Positions 22,940 to 32,020 of a stretch of 64,000 bases of DNA are shown in pieces. Source of the DNA: Qipengyuania proteolytica. GTDB taxonomy: Bacteria > Pseudomonadota > Alphaproteobacteria > Sphingomonadales > Sphingomonadaceae. The DNA lies in NCBI RefSeq assembly GCF_019711565.1, contig NZ_JAIGNN010000001.1, positions 1 to 64,000 on the forward strand. The letters run 5' to 3'. A model generated the notes under the pieces. The model made no database searches. It was not told the DNA's origin and worked only from the letters and a program-made list of their open reading frames with translations. A program made the position numbers and the translations under genes. Positions within the stretch are counted from its first letter, which is position 1, and the number at the start of each line of letters is the position of its first letter.

Positions 22940-25864
22940 ATGCTTTCCGTCGCCAATGTGCGCTCCCCTTCGGCTGCCGCGAGCTATTTCGCGGCAGACA
23001 ACTACTACACCGGCGCCGATGCCGATCGTTCCGGAACCTGGGTGGGGAAGGGAGCGGAACGACTTCGCCTTGAGGGGCGGGTCAGCGCTGAGCAGTTCGA
23101 TGCCTTGCTGCGGGGAGAACTTCCCGGTGGTATCCAGGTCGGCAACCCGGGCCAGGCCCACAGGCCGGGAACCGACCTCACATTCTCACTCCCGAAAAGC
23201 TGGTCGCTGCTCGCGCTGGTGGGCGGCGACCAGCGGGTTATCGATGCCTATCACGAGGCCGTCATCGAGACCTTGCGCTGGGCAGAAAAGAACGCGGCGC
23301 AGACCCGGATGGGCAGTCAGGCTGGCTACGGGAAGGTCGCGACAGATAACCTGACGATTGGTCTTTTCCAGCACGACACCAACCGCAACCAGGAGCCGAA
23401 CCTGCATTTCCACGCAGTTGTAGCGAATGTCACGCAAGGCAGCGACGGGAAGTGGCGCGCGCTTCGCAATGACAAGCTTTGGTCGTTGAATACCTTGCTC
23501 AACTCGATGACCATGGCGCGCTTTCGTCTGGCGGTCGAGAAAATGGGCTACGAAGCAGGGCCGGTTGGAAAGCATGGCAATTTCGAAGCAGCGGGCATTG
23601 CCCGCGAGCAGGTGATGGCGTTCTCAACGCGGCGCGAAGAAGTCCTCGACGCGGTACGCAAGCTGGGTGAGAACACTCCGAAAACTCGCGACATCGCCGT
23701 GCTCGATACAAGGAAGAGTAAGGCGCCCGTCAGGGACCGGGAAGGCCTTCTCGATGCATGGCGGCAGAAAGCCCAGGAAGTTGGAATTGAGTTTGCCGGA
23801 TTTATCGATGCGTCGCAGATGCGAGCTGCAACGAAGGACATTTCCAGCTCGAAAGAAGGGAGCCTTCTTCAGCGTGGAATTGCGAAGCTGAGAGAGTTCG
23901 CGCTCCGGATCAAGGGCGATCCGGCTGATCCACTGATCCCTGCCCATGTTCTCAACCAGGATGCACCGACCATCGCGGCCGCACAGGCCGTGGCCTCTGC
24001 GGTGCGTCATCTCTCGCAACGCGAGGCAGCCTTTCCCCGTGAGGGATTGCTGAAGGCGGCGCTCGATTTTGGGCTGCCGACAACGGTGGACCACGTCGAA
24101 ACCCGTGTGAACGCATTGGTCAGAAGCGGCGCACTCGAGCCCGGCAAAGGCGAACATAAAGGCTGGCTGACGAGCCGCGAGGCGCTAGACCTTGAAAGCA
24201 CCATTCTCGCTAGTGTCGACCAGGGACGAGGTGCAGTGTCGCCCATCCTGGATCGATCGGACGGCGCAGAACGGGTTCAGGCAGTTGCCGCGATCAACCA
24301 CGGAATTTCGCTCAACGAAGGGCAGGAGGATGCGGCGAGCCTTGTCCTTTCGTCGCGTGACAGGATCGTAGCGATCCAGGGCATAGCCGGGGCGGGCAAA
24401 AGCAGCGTGATGAAGCCGGTCGCCCAGCTGCTCCGCGAGGAAGGCAAGCAGGTGCTGGGGCTCGCCATGCAGAACACGCTCGTCCAGATGCTCGAGCGCG
24501 ACACCGGCATCCGTTCGATGACCATCGCCCGCTTTCTAGCGCAATGGGGCAGGCTTCTGCACGAGCCGGGAAATGCCACGTTGCTGAGTGAGGCTCGGAG
24601 CGGGCTCGGAGACCATGTCCTGGTGCTCGACGAGGCCTCGATGGTGTCGAACGAGGACAAGGCCAAGCTGGTACGGCTGGCGAACCTTGCCGAAGTCCAG
24701 CGCCTGGTTCTCGTCGGCGACAAGCGACAGCTGGGCGCCGTCGATGCCGGTAAGCCCTTCGACCTCGTCCAACAGGCCGGGATCGAGCGCGCCAACATGG
24801 ATGTGAATTTGCGCGGCCGCGATCCCGTCCTGCGGCGAGCCCAGGCCGCCGCGCAGGAGGGACGCATCGACGATGCGCTCCAGGCTCTTGCTCCCTCAAC
24901 CATCGAGGCTCGCGGGGACAGTGCGATTGTTGCTGCCGAAAAGTGGCTCTCGCTCAGCCTAGCGGATCGGGATCGGACGTCGATCTACGCGTCGAGTCGA
25001 GCCTTACGGTCTGCGGTCAACGAGGCTGTCCAGCGCGGACTCAAGGCCAATGGCGAGCTCGGCCCACGATCGGGCCGCCTGACCGTTCATTCGCGAGTGA
25101 ATGTGACACACGAGGAGCTGCGCTATCTTCGCACATATCAGCCGGGCATGGTCCTCAACTTTCGCTCGCGCGACAGCACGCAGAAGCTCTCCAAGGGCGA
25201 CTACACCGTCAAGACCATCGACCATGCGCGCAAGCAGCTCGTGCTTGAGGACAGGAAAGGGCGGCTTCGCAAGTTCAATCCCGCGCGCTTGCGGCCGGGC
25301 GCAGACGATAGCCGGCTGTCGCTCTTCGAACGCAAATCGCTTTCCCTCATCGAGGGTGACAAGGTCCGTTGGACCGACAATGACCACAAGCGCGGGCTGT
25401 TCAACGCCGACCAGGCGAGGATCGTGGCCATCGACGCAAAGGGCGTCTTGGTAGAGACATCAGCGGGCAAGGAGCTTCGCCTGAGCCGCGGCGACCCCAT
25501 GCTCAAACGCATGGACCTCGCCTATGCCCTCAATGCGCATATGGCGCAGGGACTGACCTCTGATCGCGGTATCGCGGTGATGGACAGCCGCGAACGCAAT
25601 CTCGCCAATCGGCAGACCTTCCTGGTCACGGTCACCCGGCTTCGGGACGGCCTTACGCTGATTGCAGATAATGCCGAGAAACTCGGCCGGGCCATCAAGT
25701 CCAACAGCGGCGAGAAAGCATCGGCCCTCGAAGTAACGCAAAGGCTCAAGGCGGCAGCTGCCAAGGGCCTTTCGCAAGACAAGGATGTTGGCAACGCTTC
25801 GCCTGCAAGTGACAAACCCGAACTCACCAAGGAAAGGGTAAAGCCTTTTGAAATCGGCATTTGA
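22940..25864 (+). CDS. traI: MobF-family relaxase/helicase (TraI/TrwC type)
   Basis: A 974-aa protein. The N-terminal TrwC relaxase domain starts MLSVANVRSPSAAASYFA, with catalytic tyrosine candidates Y16, Y22 and Y23 (SYFAADNYYTG), and has the three-histidine metal site in HDTNRNQEPNLHFHAVV (~144-160). The C-terminal part is a RecD-like SF1 helicase: GIAGAGKSSVMKPVA (~482), VLDEASMVSN (~563) and GDKRQLGAVDAG. It nicks oriT, stays on the 5' end and unwinds the transferred strand. It is shorter than F TraI (1756 aa), close to TrwC (966 aa). The presumed oriT is upstream of traD. Confidence 0.94.
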   Translation: MLSVANVRSPSAAASYFAADNYYTGADADRSGTWVGKGAERLRLEGRVSAEQFDALLRGELPGGIQVGNPGQAHRPGTDLTFSLPKSWSLLALVGGDQRVIDAYHEAVIETLRWAEKNAAQTRMGSQAGYGKVATDNLTIGLFQHDTNRNQEPNLHFHAVVANVTQGSDGKWRALRNDKLWSLNTLLNSMTMARFRLAVEKMGYEAGPVGKHGNFEAAGIAREQVMAFSTRREEVLDAVRKLGENTPKTRDIAVLDTRKSKAPVRDREGLLDAWRQKAQEVGIEFAGFIDASQMRAATKDISSSKEGSLLQRGIAKLREFALRIKGDPADPLIPAHVLNQDAPTIAAAQAVASAVRHLSQREAAFPREGLLKAALDFGLPTTVDHVETRVNALVRSGALEPGKGEHKGWLTSREALDLESTILASVDQGRGAVSPILDRSDGAERVQAVAAINHGISLNEGQEDAASLVLSSRDRIVAIQGIAGAGKSSVMKPVAQLLREEGKQVLGLAMQNTLVQMLERDTGIRSMTIARFLAQWGRLLHEPGNATLLSEARSGLGDHVLVLDEASMVSNEDKAKLVRLANLAEVQRLVLVGDKRQLGAVDAGKPFDLVQQAGIERANMDVNLRGRDPVLRRAQAAAQEGRIDDALQALAPSTIEARGDSAIVAAEKWLSLSLADRDRTSIYASSRALRSAVNEAVQRGLKANGELGPRSGRLTVHSRVNVTHEELRYLRTYQPGMVLNFRSRDSTQKLSKGDYTVKTIDHARKQLVLEDRKGRLRKFNPARLRPGADDSRLSLFERKSLSLIEGDKVRWTDNDHKRGLFNADQARIVAIDAKGVLVETSAGKELRLSRGDPMLKRMDLAYALNAHMAQGLTSDRGIAVMDSRERNLANRQTFLVTVTRLRDGLTLIADNAEKLGRAIKSNSGEKASALEVTQRLKAAAAKGLSQDKDVGNASPASDKPELTKERVKPFEIGI

Positions 25865-25936
25865 TCACCGACAGTCTGGACGATTTCAGCGTTACCAGGC
25901 ACGATGCCTCTTCAAGAGAAGTGCGGAGCGTTGGCG

Positions 25937-26845
25937 GTGAAGGGTGTATTCGAGATCAGCGGCAATTCGCGCTACGACGACCTCATTACCGAGCGGTATC
26001 ATTTCCCCTCGCAATATCTACCTCAGGCCCGCCAGCTTGAGAACGACTGGATCCTCTACCGCGAGACCCGCGTGTCTGGCGGCAGGATGGCTTACATCGC
26101 GACCGCTTTCGTTGAGCGGATCGATCCCGATGAGGCCGATCCAACCCATTACTATGCGCGCGTCAGGGACTATCTACCCTTCGATAATGCGGTGTCCTAC
26201 CGCGATAAGGACGGACGCTTCGCCGAACGCTTCCTTCGCGACATGGCCCGTCCTGGCGATGCCGGGAGGACGCTGCGCGGCAAATCGGTGCGCACGCTCG
26301 ATGGCGATGATTTCGTCGCCATCGTCAATCAGGGGTTGAGCGAGACGCTCGACCCGGACAACCGGATCAGGCTCGAGCTCGACGAGCGACATATCGACGA
26401 TGCGACCGCCGCTCTGCTGGCCGATGATTTTGGCGAACGCCGGATCGAGCAGATCCTGGTGAACAAGAAAATACGTGCCGCCAGTTTCCGCAATCAGGTG
26501 CTCGACGCTTATGACAGTACCTGCGCCGTCACGGGTTTGCGGATCATCAATGGTGGCGGGAAAGCTGAGGCGCAGGCGGCCCATATCTGGTCCGTCGCCG
26601 ATGGCGGACCCGACGTCGTACCCAACGGCGTGGCGCTCTCGGCTACGGCCCATTGGCTGTTCGACCGGCATCTCATCACGTTCGACGACAACCTTTGCCT
26701 GCTAGTTTCGCACAACAAGGTGCCGTCCGACCTGTTGAAGCTCTTCCCGCCTTCAGGACAGAAGATCAGGCTTCCGGTCGATCCGAGGGATAACCCCCGT
26801 CCGGATTTTGTGGCCAAGCATCGCGCCCGTTTTGCCGGGTTCTGA
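25937..26845 (+). CDS. HNH endonuclease-type protein
   Basis: About 302 aa from a GTG at 25937 (VKGVFEISGNSRYDDLITER), chosen because relatives begin this way; a longer frame starts at 25904. The N-terminal ~180 residues include YHFPSQYL and YYARVRDYLPF. The C-terminal HNH_2-type domain has CAVTGLRI, QAAHIWSVADGG and NGVALSATAHWLFDRHLI, with His ligands visible. Such YDD-YHFP/HNH proteins occur next to integrative elements and restriction genes; target and role are unknown. It converges with the repressor gene downstream. Confidence 0.78.
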   Translation: MKGVFEISGNSRYDDLITERYHFPSQYLPQARQLENDWILYRETRVSGGRMAYIATAFVERIDPDEADPTHYYARVRDYLPFDNAVSYRDKDGRFAERFLRDMARPGDAGRTLRGKSVRTLDGDDFVAIVNQGLSETLDPDNRIRLELDERHIDDATAALLADDFGERRIEQILVNKKIRAASFRNQVLDAYDSTCAVTGLRIINGGGKAEAQAAHIWSVADGGPDVVPNGVALSATAHWLFDRHLITFDDNLCLLVSHNKVPSDLLKLFPPSGQKIRLPVDPRDNPRPDFVAKHRARFAGF

Positions 26846-26855
26846 TCAGGTCGGA

Positions 26856-27491
26856 TTAGACCGCGCGTCCGAACCAAATGACACGGCCGACCACCTGGAT
26901 CTCGGACCGGTCGACATCGTCCCAGCTGGGATAGGCCGAATTGTCGCTGCTGATGGTGATCTTGCAGCCACCTGGCTTGAGCGTCACGCGCTTGACCACC
27001 AGCGCATCGTCGGCGCGCAGGACGTAGATGCCGTCACGTAGCCGCGAACCCTGGTCCGACGCATCGACGAGCACTTCGTCGCCATCGCTGAGTGTCGGCT
27101 CCATGGAGTCGCCCAGGACGTGGATGATTGAGAGACTGGCGCTCTTTGCCCGGGTCAGCCGGGCAAGCCAGCGCTCGTCGAAACCGAAGCGGGTATGGGC
27201 GGTCTCGCTTTCGGCAATCGCTCCAAAGCCCGCAGACGCATCGACATTGAGCACGGGTATTTCGATCAACCCGTCACGCATGGGTGCGGGCGGTCCGCCC
27301 AACACTTGCTCATCGACCCCGAAGAAGCTGGCAAGCGTGCGCCGGTCATCGTCATCAAGTTTGCGCGGCGAGCCGCGCTTGATGAACTGCTGAATGTAGG
27401 ACGAGTTTCGTCCGATCATCCGCGAGATTGAGGAATATCCGAGCCGTCGCTGCTGGATCAGGCGATCAAGCTCCTCTCTGACATGTTCCAT
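26856..27491 (-). CDS. S24-family transcriptional repressor (CI/LexA-like)
   Basis: A 211-aa protein: an N-terminal helix-turn-helix (LGYSSISRMIGRNSSYIQQF, ~17-36) and a C-terminal S24 self-cleavage domain with Ser129 in GDSMEPTL, Lys167 in VVKRVTL and a likely Ala87-Gly88 cleavage site in ASAGFG. Like SetR of SXT or lambda CI, it should keep transfer genes off until RecA-triggered autocleavage during DNA damage. It is transcribed away from the small gene at 27604, with operator-like repeats between them. Confidence 0.88.
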   Translation of the reverse strand: MEHVREELDRLIQQRRLGYSSISRMIGRNSSYIQQFIKRGSPRKLDDDDRRTLASFFGVDEQVLGGPPAPMRDGLIEIPVLNVDASAGFGAIAESETAHTRFGFDERWLARLTRAKSASLSIIHVLGDSMEPTLSDGDEVLVDASDQGSRLRDGIYVLRADDALVVKRVTLKPGGCKITISSDNSAYPSWDDVDRSEIQVVGRVIWFGRAV

Positions 27492-27549
27492 CGTGTCGTT
27501 CCTTCAGACGGTCTTAGGAGAGAAGGAAATCTCCTAGACTCGATGGAAC
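27485..27549. promoter_or_regulatory. Operator region of the divergent repressor/Cro-like pair
   Basis: GTTCCATCG (27485-27493, overlapping the repressor start codon) is a perfect inverted repeat of CGATGGAAC (27541-27549). Inside lies TAGGAGA-N8-TCTCCTA (27515-27536) within GTCT-TAGGAGA and TCTCCTA-GAC. This is the expected place for repressor binding. Confidence 0.6.
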
Positions 27550-27603
27550 CTTCCTACTAAGAACAAAACAGGAACACAAGTGCTGAGTGAGTCGAGGAAG
27601 GCC

Positions 27604-27786
27604 ATGAAATTGCTGGATCGCATTGAGCGTCATTTGAAAGAATCGCACATGTCGGCGACACGGTTCGGTCGTCGGGCGGTTGGCGATCCGCGCTTCGTGC
27701 TTGACCTACGAGCTGGTCGCAGGCCTCGCAGGCGAACTATCGAAAAGGTGGAGTTCTACCTGAAGACCAAAAATCGACTGCTCTAG
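27604..27786 (+). CDS. Small basic DNA-binding-like protein (Cro-like position)
   Basis: A 60-aa, strongly basic protein (MKLLDRIERHLKESHMSATR, then AVGDPRFVLDLRAGRRPRRR). AGGAAG precedes the ATG at 27604; the in-frame start at 27580 is less likely. A short helix-turn-helix (SATRFGRRAVGDPRFVLDL) is plausible. It is divergent from the S24 repressor, the position of Cro or excision regulators. Similar short proteins are common in sphingomonads and uncharacterised. Confidence 0.65.
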   Translation: MKLLDRIERHLKESHMSATRFGRRAVGDPRFVLDLRAGRRPRRRTIEKVEFYLKTKNRLL

Positions 27787-27814
27787 TCTTAGGAATTCAC
27801 GAAATTCTCATGGG
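27786..27814. promoter_or_regulatory. Second copy of the operator-like motif, upstream of Zorya
   Basis: It shares GTCTTAGGA and, at identical spacing, GAAAT with the operator core at 27511-27539, and itself holds GAATT-N5-AATTC. It sits just after the small basic gene and about 150 bases before zorA. Confidence 0.4.
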
Positions 27815-27963
27815 TTTGTCGCAACCTGCCTTGGCGCAAGCTCTGCGGTTCGATACCGTCTGGCTTATTGAGGGTTTCTCCGTCCGGTTGCATTTCGCAA
27901 GCCCGGCCTGCTTCCGCACCGGTTCGCAGGAGCCCGCTACTTTGACGGGCTTCTGGGGGCTGT
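27815..27963 (+). other. Leader region of the Zorya operon
   Basis: No gene is visible in these 149 bases. AGCCCGCTACTTTGACGGGCT forms a GCCCG/CGGGC hairpin just before the zorA start. The zorA promoter is expected here but no convincing -35/-10 pair is seen. Confidence 0.35.
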
Positions 27964-29889
27964 ATGGAAATTACCGAATGGCTTGGCCATGGGCTGATCT
28001 ACTTCTTCACGGAAATCCCGCTCATCGGCGATGCGATGGCGGCATTTCTGGCGATCGTGCTGATCGGAACAGCCTTCGCAATCGCGTACCGTTACAAGCG
28101 GCAATATCATGCCCCTCTTGCTGATGCGATCGACGCCCGCGTTCGCCTGCTCGACGAGATAACCGGCGGCAGCACTGCCGATGTCGATCAGGCGCGCCTC
28201 GAGTTCGCGCGCCGCTTCAATGATATCGACGCCCAGATGATGGAGGCGAATGACGCTGAGGCGCTTCCGCTGCGCAGAACCTGGGAGGAATATCGCGAAA
28301 CGATCGTCGATCCCTCGGCCGATGTTCTCCAGAACTCCGCTCGTCCCGAACACTTCTTCGTCAATCTTGGCGACCGTCATCGCGGGCTGAACTGGTTTGC
28401 GAATATTTTCATCGCTATCGGCCTGTTGATCACCTTCCTGGGGATCATCGCAGCTCTCTCGACGCTCGACTTCAGTGGCGACACTGCCGCGATGCAGGAC
28501 AAGCTGAACAGCCTGATGAAGGTTGCAGGTGCGAAGTTCTGGGCCTCTGTGGGTGGCATCGTGGCTTCCATCGTTCTGCGCTCCTACGACTACCGCTTCG
28601 GCAAGCGGATCAACGATGGACTGTCGATGCTGTGCGACAAGCTCGAGCATGGAATGGCCTATCTGCCGCCGCAACGGATCGCGAGCGATCAGCTGGCACA
28701 ACTCAAAGAGCAGACTCCGGCACTCCGCACCTTTTCCGAACAGCTCGCTGCCGCCCTCGACGGGGCCTTGGAAAAGCAGATGGCACCCATGATCACGCAC
28801 CTGGGGTCGATCCAGCAGGGCATCGACAAGATCAGCGGTGGCGGGGGTGAAGCCGTCCGCGACGCGATTGCTTCAAGTGCCGGCGCGGAGATGGCGGGGC
28901 TCGCAGATGCCATTGGCGCAATGACCGTCTCGATGGCCACGATGTCCGAACGTATCGAAAAACAGACCGGCGAAGCTGACCGCCAGATCGAGGAAGCTGT
29001 CAGGCGCTTTGGCCAGGCTTCGGAAGAGATGCGGTCGGCTTTTGGCGAGCTCAACCGCAATTTTGGCGTCGTAGCGGACCGCATGCGCGAAGAAAACGAG
29101 CAGGCAAGCGAGCTTGCCAGGCAGCGGATGGACGAATTGCTGAGCAATCTTGGCAATACGCTCGACGATATGAAATCCGGACTCGCCTCGGCGGCCAGTC
29201 AGATGGGTGAAGCCTCGGCACGCGCGGCGAATGACGCGGCCCGGATCGGCCAGGAGGCAATGGAAAAGTCATTTTCGGAGTTTGTTGAACGGTTCAATCA
29301 GACCGGCGGCCCGCTTGTTGGCAGCATGAAGGACGCGGGCAATGCCATTTCCACGTCGGCGGACCGCCTCTCGACCGCACAAAGTGCCATCGGAGATCAC
29401 GCGCGTGCGATCGAGCAGGTCGCTGCTCGCTCGAGCGATCTCGCAACGGCGTTCGGAACCGTTGCCAACGACGTCGAAGCGGCGACAGCACCTGTACGCC
29501 AGTCGGCAGTCTCGATAGCCGAAGCAGTCAAATCGGTGGAGACCATCGTGTCGCGCAATGCGGACTCCTCCGAAAGCGCTCGTGACGAAATGCGCCAGCT
29601 TGCGGCAACGCTAAGCGAGACCGCGAGTGCGGCCTCCTCCGCATGGTCGGAATATCGTGCTCGCTTCGAGGATGTGGATCGCGCTCTGGGTGACGCAATT
29701 GAGAAGATCTCGGATGCTGCCGGCAACCATGCGTCGAACCTCAACGAACGGGTCGGCCAGATCGACAAGGCTCTGGGCGATGGTGTGGCGCAGCTCGCCG
29801 GCGCACTCGAACCGCTCACGACCTTGCGGGATACCGTCGAGGAACTTGCCGGCATCCTCGCAAACCAGAACAGGGAAGCCGCTGAATAA
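27964..29889 (+). CDS. zorA: Zorya type I ZorA, MotA-like channel with long coiled-coil tail
   Basis: A 641-aa inner-membrane protein. Transmembrane helices are at about 20-43, 143-168 and 188-208 (AIGLLITFLGIIAALSTLDF; AGAKFWASVGGIVASIVLRS), the MotA/TolQ/ExbB-like core. Residues ~230-640 are an extended alpha-helical tail rich in Ala/Glu/Arg with heptad-like spacing, as in ZorA, where the tail reaches into the cytoplasm and signals phage sensing. Its stop overlaps the zorB start by one base, and zorC and zorD follow, which makes the assignment secure. Confidence 0.93.
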   Translation: MEITEWLGHGLIYFFTEIPLIGDAMAAFLAIVLIGTAFAIAYRYKRQYHAPLADAIDARVRLLDEITGGSTADVDQARLEFARRFNDIDAQMMEANDAEALPLRRTWEEYRETIVDPSADVLQNSARPEHFFVNLGDRHRGLNWFANIFIAIGLLITFLGIIAALSTLDFSGDTAAMQDKLNSLMKVAGAKFWASVGGIVASIVLRSYDYRFGKRINDGLSMLCDKLEHGMAYLPPQRIASDQLAQLKEQTPALRTFSEQLAAALDGALEKQMAPMITHLGSIQQGIDKISGGGGEAVRDAIASSAGAEMAGLADAIGAMTVSMATMSERIEKQTGEADRQIEEAVRRFGQASEEMRSAFGELNRNFGVVADRMREENEQASELARQRMDELLSNLGNTLDDMKSGLASAASQMGEASARAANDAARIGQEAMEKSFSEFVERFNQTGGPLVGSMKDAGNAISTSADRLSTAQSAIGDHARAIEQVAARSSDLATAFGTVANDVEAATAPVRQSAVSIAEAVKSVETIVSRNADSSESARDEMRQLAATLSETASAASSAWSEYRARFEDVDRALGDAIEKISDAAGNHASNLNERVGQIDKALGDGVAQLAGALEPLTTLRDTVEELAGILANQNREAAE

Positions 29890-30617
29890 TGGAAGGCGTG
29901 GTTCGCCGGAAGCCGCCTGAGGAGGGCGAAAGCTATTTCATGTCCATGACGGACATGATGGTCGGCCTACTTCTGATTTTCATCATCCTGTTGGCCTACT
30001 TTGCCCTCAATCTGCAGACCAAGACCGAGGAGCTGACCGGCGCGAACAGGACCCGCGCCGAGATCCTCAACGATCTGCAGCAGTCGTTGAAAGACCGGGG
30101 ACTCCAGGTAGAAATTGACACCAAAACCGGAGTTCTGAGGCTTCCCGACGATGTCCTGTTCGACAAAGGTCAGTGGGAGCTGACCGGGAGAGGGCAGGCT
30201 GCCATCGGCAAAGTCGCTGCCGCCATGGTCGAGGTCCTTCCCTGCTACACCACCTCCGACCTTTGCGAGGGGGAGCGGAGCAAGCATCTTATCGATGCAG
30301 TGTTCGTCGAGGGGCACACGGACTCCGATGTCATGTCGGGTGGTATGGATAATTATGGCCTCTCCGTCAGAAGGGCGGAGACGACGTTTAAGTCGCTCCA
30401 ACGTAGTCAGCCTGGGCTCAGCGGGTTTCTCAACAAACCTGCCAGCGAAGATGGCTCCGCACCAATCCTTAGTCTAAGTGGCTACGGTCCAGACCGTCCC
30501 GTCGATCGTGGAGACTCCGAAGAAGCCAAGAAGCGTAATCGACGGATCGACTTGCGCTTCCTGATGACGACGCCAAGCGCTGGCCTCGACCGCGACATTT
30601 TAAGGCAGGAGCAATGA
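29889..30617 (+). CDS. zorB: Zorya ZorB, MotB-like protein with OmpA domain
   Basis: A 242-aa partner of ZorA. One transmembrane helix follows SYFMSMTDMMVGLLLIF, with Asp22 in the position of the proton-conducting Asp of MotB. The periplasmic OmpA/MotB peptidoglycan-binding domain follows (LFDKGQWELTGRGQAAIG, VFVEGHTDSDVMSGG, NYGLSVRRAETTFKSL, KRNRRIDLRF). ZorA5B2-type motors sense envelope disturbance by an infecting phage. It overlaps both neighbours by one to four bases. Confidence 0.94.
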   Translation: MEGVVRRKPPEEGESYFMSMTDMMVGLLLIFIILLAYFALNLQTKTEELTGANRTRAEILNDLQQSLKDRGLQVEIDTKTGVLRLPDDVLFDKGQWELTGRGQAAIGKVAAAMVEVLPCYTTSDLCEGERSKHLIDAVFVEGHTDSDVMSGGMDNYGLSVRRAETTFKSLQRSQPGLSGFLNKPASEDGSAPILSLSGYGPDRPVDRGDSEEAKKRNRRIDLRFLMTTPSAGLDRDILRQEQ

Positions 30618-32020
30618 GTTCGCTGCGGTCTGCAATCGCGAAAATGGAGGCCTTGGCAACGGCTGGACTGGCTAAACCCCCGACGACACAGCCTGAGTTG
30701 CAGCGACAGTTGGCGAAGCTCGATGCATGTGTGGGCGAAGCAGAGCCCGTCATTGAGCTTAAGCCATTCCTGCGAGGAGCGGCCGATACCGGCGCAAACG
30801 GGTTACCGCGGTTTCAGCTCAACAGGGTCCTGCGCGGCGCATGGTGCGACCCGGAGTTCAATGAGCTGGGCGTGGCGGCGCTCGAACGGGCCGATGTCGA
30901 TCATCGGCGCAGTTCCGACCAGGCCGTGATCGATGGCTACCTTACCTATTTCCCGACAGGCCGCTCGATCATGCCAATGCTAGCAGAAGCTGCATCCCGC
31001 GCTGCCGTTCGGCATGACTGGGCATGGCGCGAGCGCGGCGCACGGTGGGATCTGTTCAAGCCGCAGATGGGACCAGCCAAAGTGGCGCGCGATTTTGTTA
31101 CGCGCGATGTAGACGGCATTTTCCATTTGATGCGCGAGACAGGTCTTGGCGCAAACCTTGCGGCGAGCGGGTTTGGTCAGGCAACTTTCGCCGAGACCTG
31201 CAAGGCAACCGCACAGCTTCAGCCTGCAGAAGCAGTCGGCCCGCAGCGCATTATCCTGCGTATGTTTGATACAGAAGTGCAGGCGGGACAGTTGGAACTG
31301 GTTGTCCGCGCCCTGCTAGAACCCTGGATCAGGACCAAACCCGAACCCGAGCATCGAAAGGCAATTTCCGAGTTTCTGCTCGATCAGGTGGGTGATCCGC
31401 GTCTCCAGCGTACCCGGTGGGACAGGATCGGACGATCGCTCGCCGAGTGGATCGGTGAAGAGCGTGCGCGCGAGGTCACTCAGGTGTTCAAGCGCTGGCT
31501 TACCGAAGTCGCCATGCGCGAGTTCTTCCGCGCCATCGCGAAGACCACGGATCGGCCTGATCAGTGGAAGCAACGCGAAGCGTTTTGGATTGCATACCTT
31601 GATGAAGGATTGGTCACCGACGCATGGCCCGCGCTGGGATCACGCGCGAAATACCAGATCGATTCTCTTATTCGCCAGAGTGGCGAACGACCAGAATACG
31701 GTCAAATTCGAGGAGGTCCCTCCCATTCTTCATCTATCATCATGCAGATAGGCGACCTGCGCATATCGGAATGGAGCGATAACGGATCCTGCCGCTTCTG
31801 GAGTGACACCGATCCCGGAGCTCCGAAACTCTACGCAAAGGTCTACGACGGCGGGAAGCTGCGGACCACCAGCGGACGGTCGGATTTCGAGTATGAGTCC
31901 CATGTCCCAGCGAGTCCTGGATGGGAAGGCAAGTTCGCCGGTATCATCCATCGCCGGACATCAATCGCGCATCCTCGTTTCGGGAGAGGCCGGGGCCGCA
32001 ACTGGAATGATCGATGGTAA
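30614..32020 (+). CDS. zorC: Zorya type I ZorC (EH-signature protein)
   Basis: A 468-aa cytosolic protein. The C-terminal ~130 residues match the EH_signature style: LRISEWSDNGSCRFW, KLYAKVYDGGKL and ESHVPASPGWEGKFAGIIH. The N-terminal ~330 residues are helical. In type I Zorya, ZorC binds DNA and works with ZorD. It starts in the ATGA overlap with zorB (30614) and overlaps zorD by seven bases. It is somewhat shorter than well-studied ZorC proteins. Confidence 0.88.
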   Translation: MSSLRSAIAKMEALATAGLAKPPTTQPELQRQLAKLDACVGEAEPVIELKPFLRGAADTGANGLPRFQLNRVLRGAWCDPEFNELGVAALERADVDHRRSSDQAVIDGYLTYFPTGRSIMPMLAEAASRAAVRHDWAWRERGARWDLFKPQMGPAKVARDFVTRDVDGIFHLMRETGLGANLAASGFGQATFAETCKATAQLQPAEAVGPQRIILRMFDTEVQAGQLELVVRALLEPWIRTKPEPEHRKAISEFLLDQVGDPRLQRTRWDRIGRSLAEWIGEERAREVTQVFKRWLTEVAMREFFRAIAKTTDRPDQWKQREAFWIAYLDEGLVTDAWPALGSRAKYQIDSLIRQSGERPEYGQIRGGPSHSSSIIMQIGDLRISEWSDNGSCRFWSDTDPGAPKLYAKVYDGGKLRTTSGRSDFEYESHVPASPGWEGKFAGIIHRRTSIAHPRFGRGRGRNWNDRW

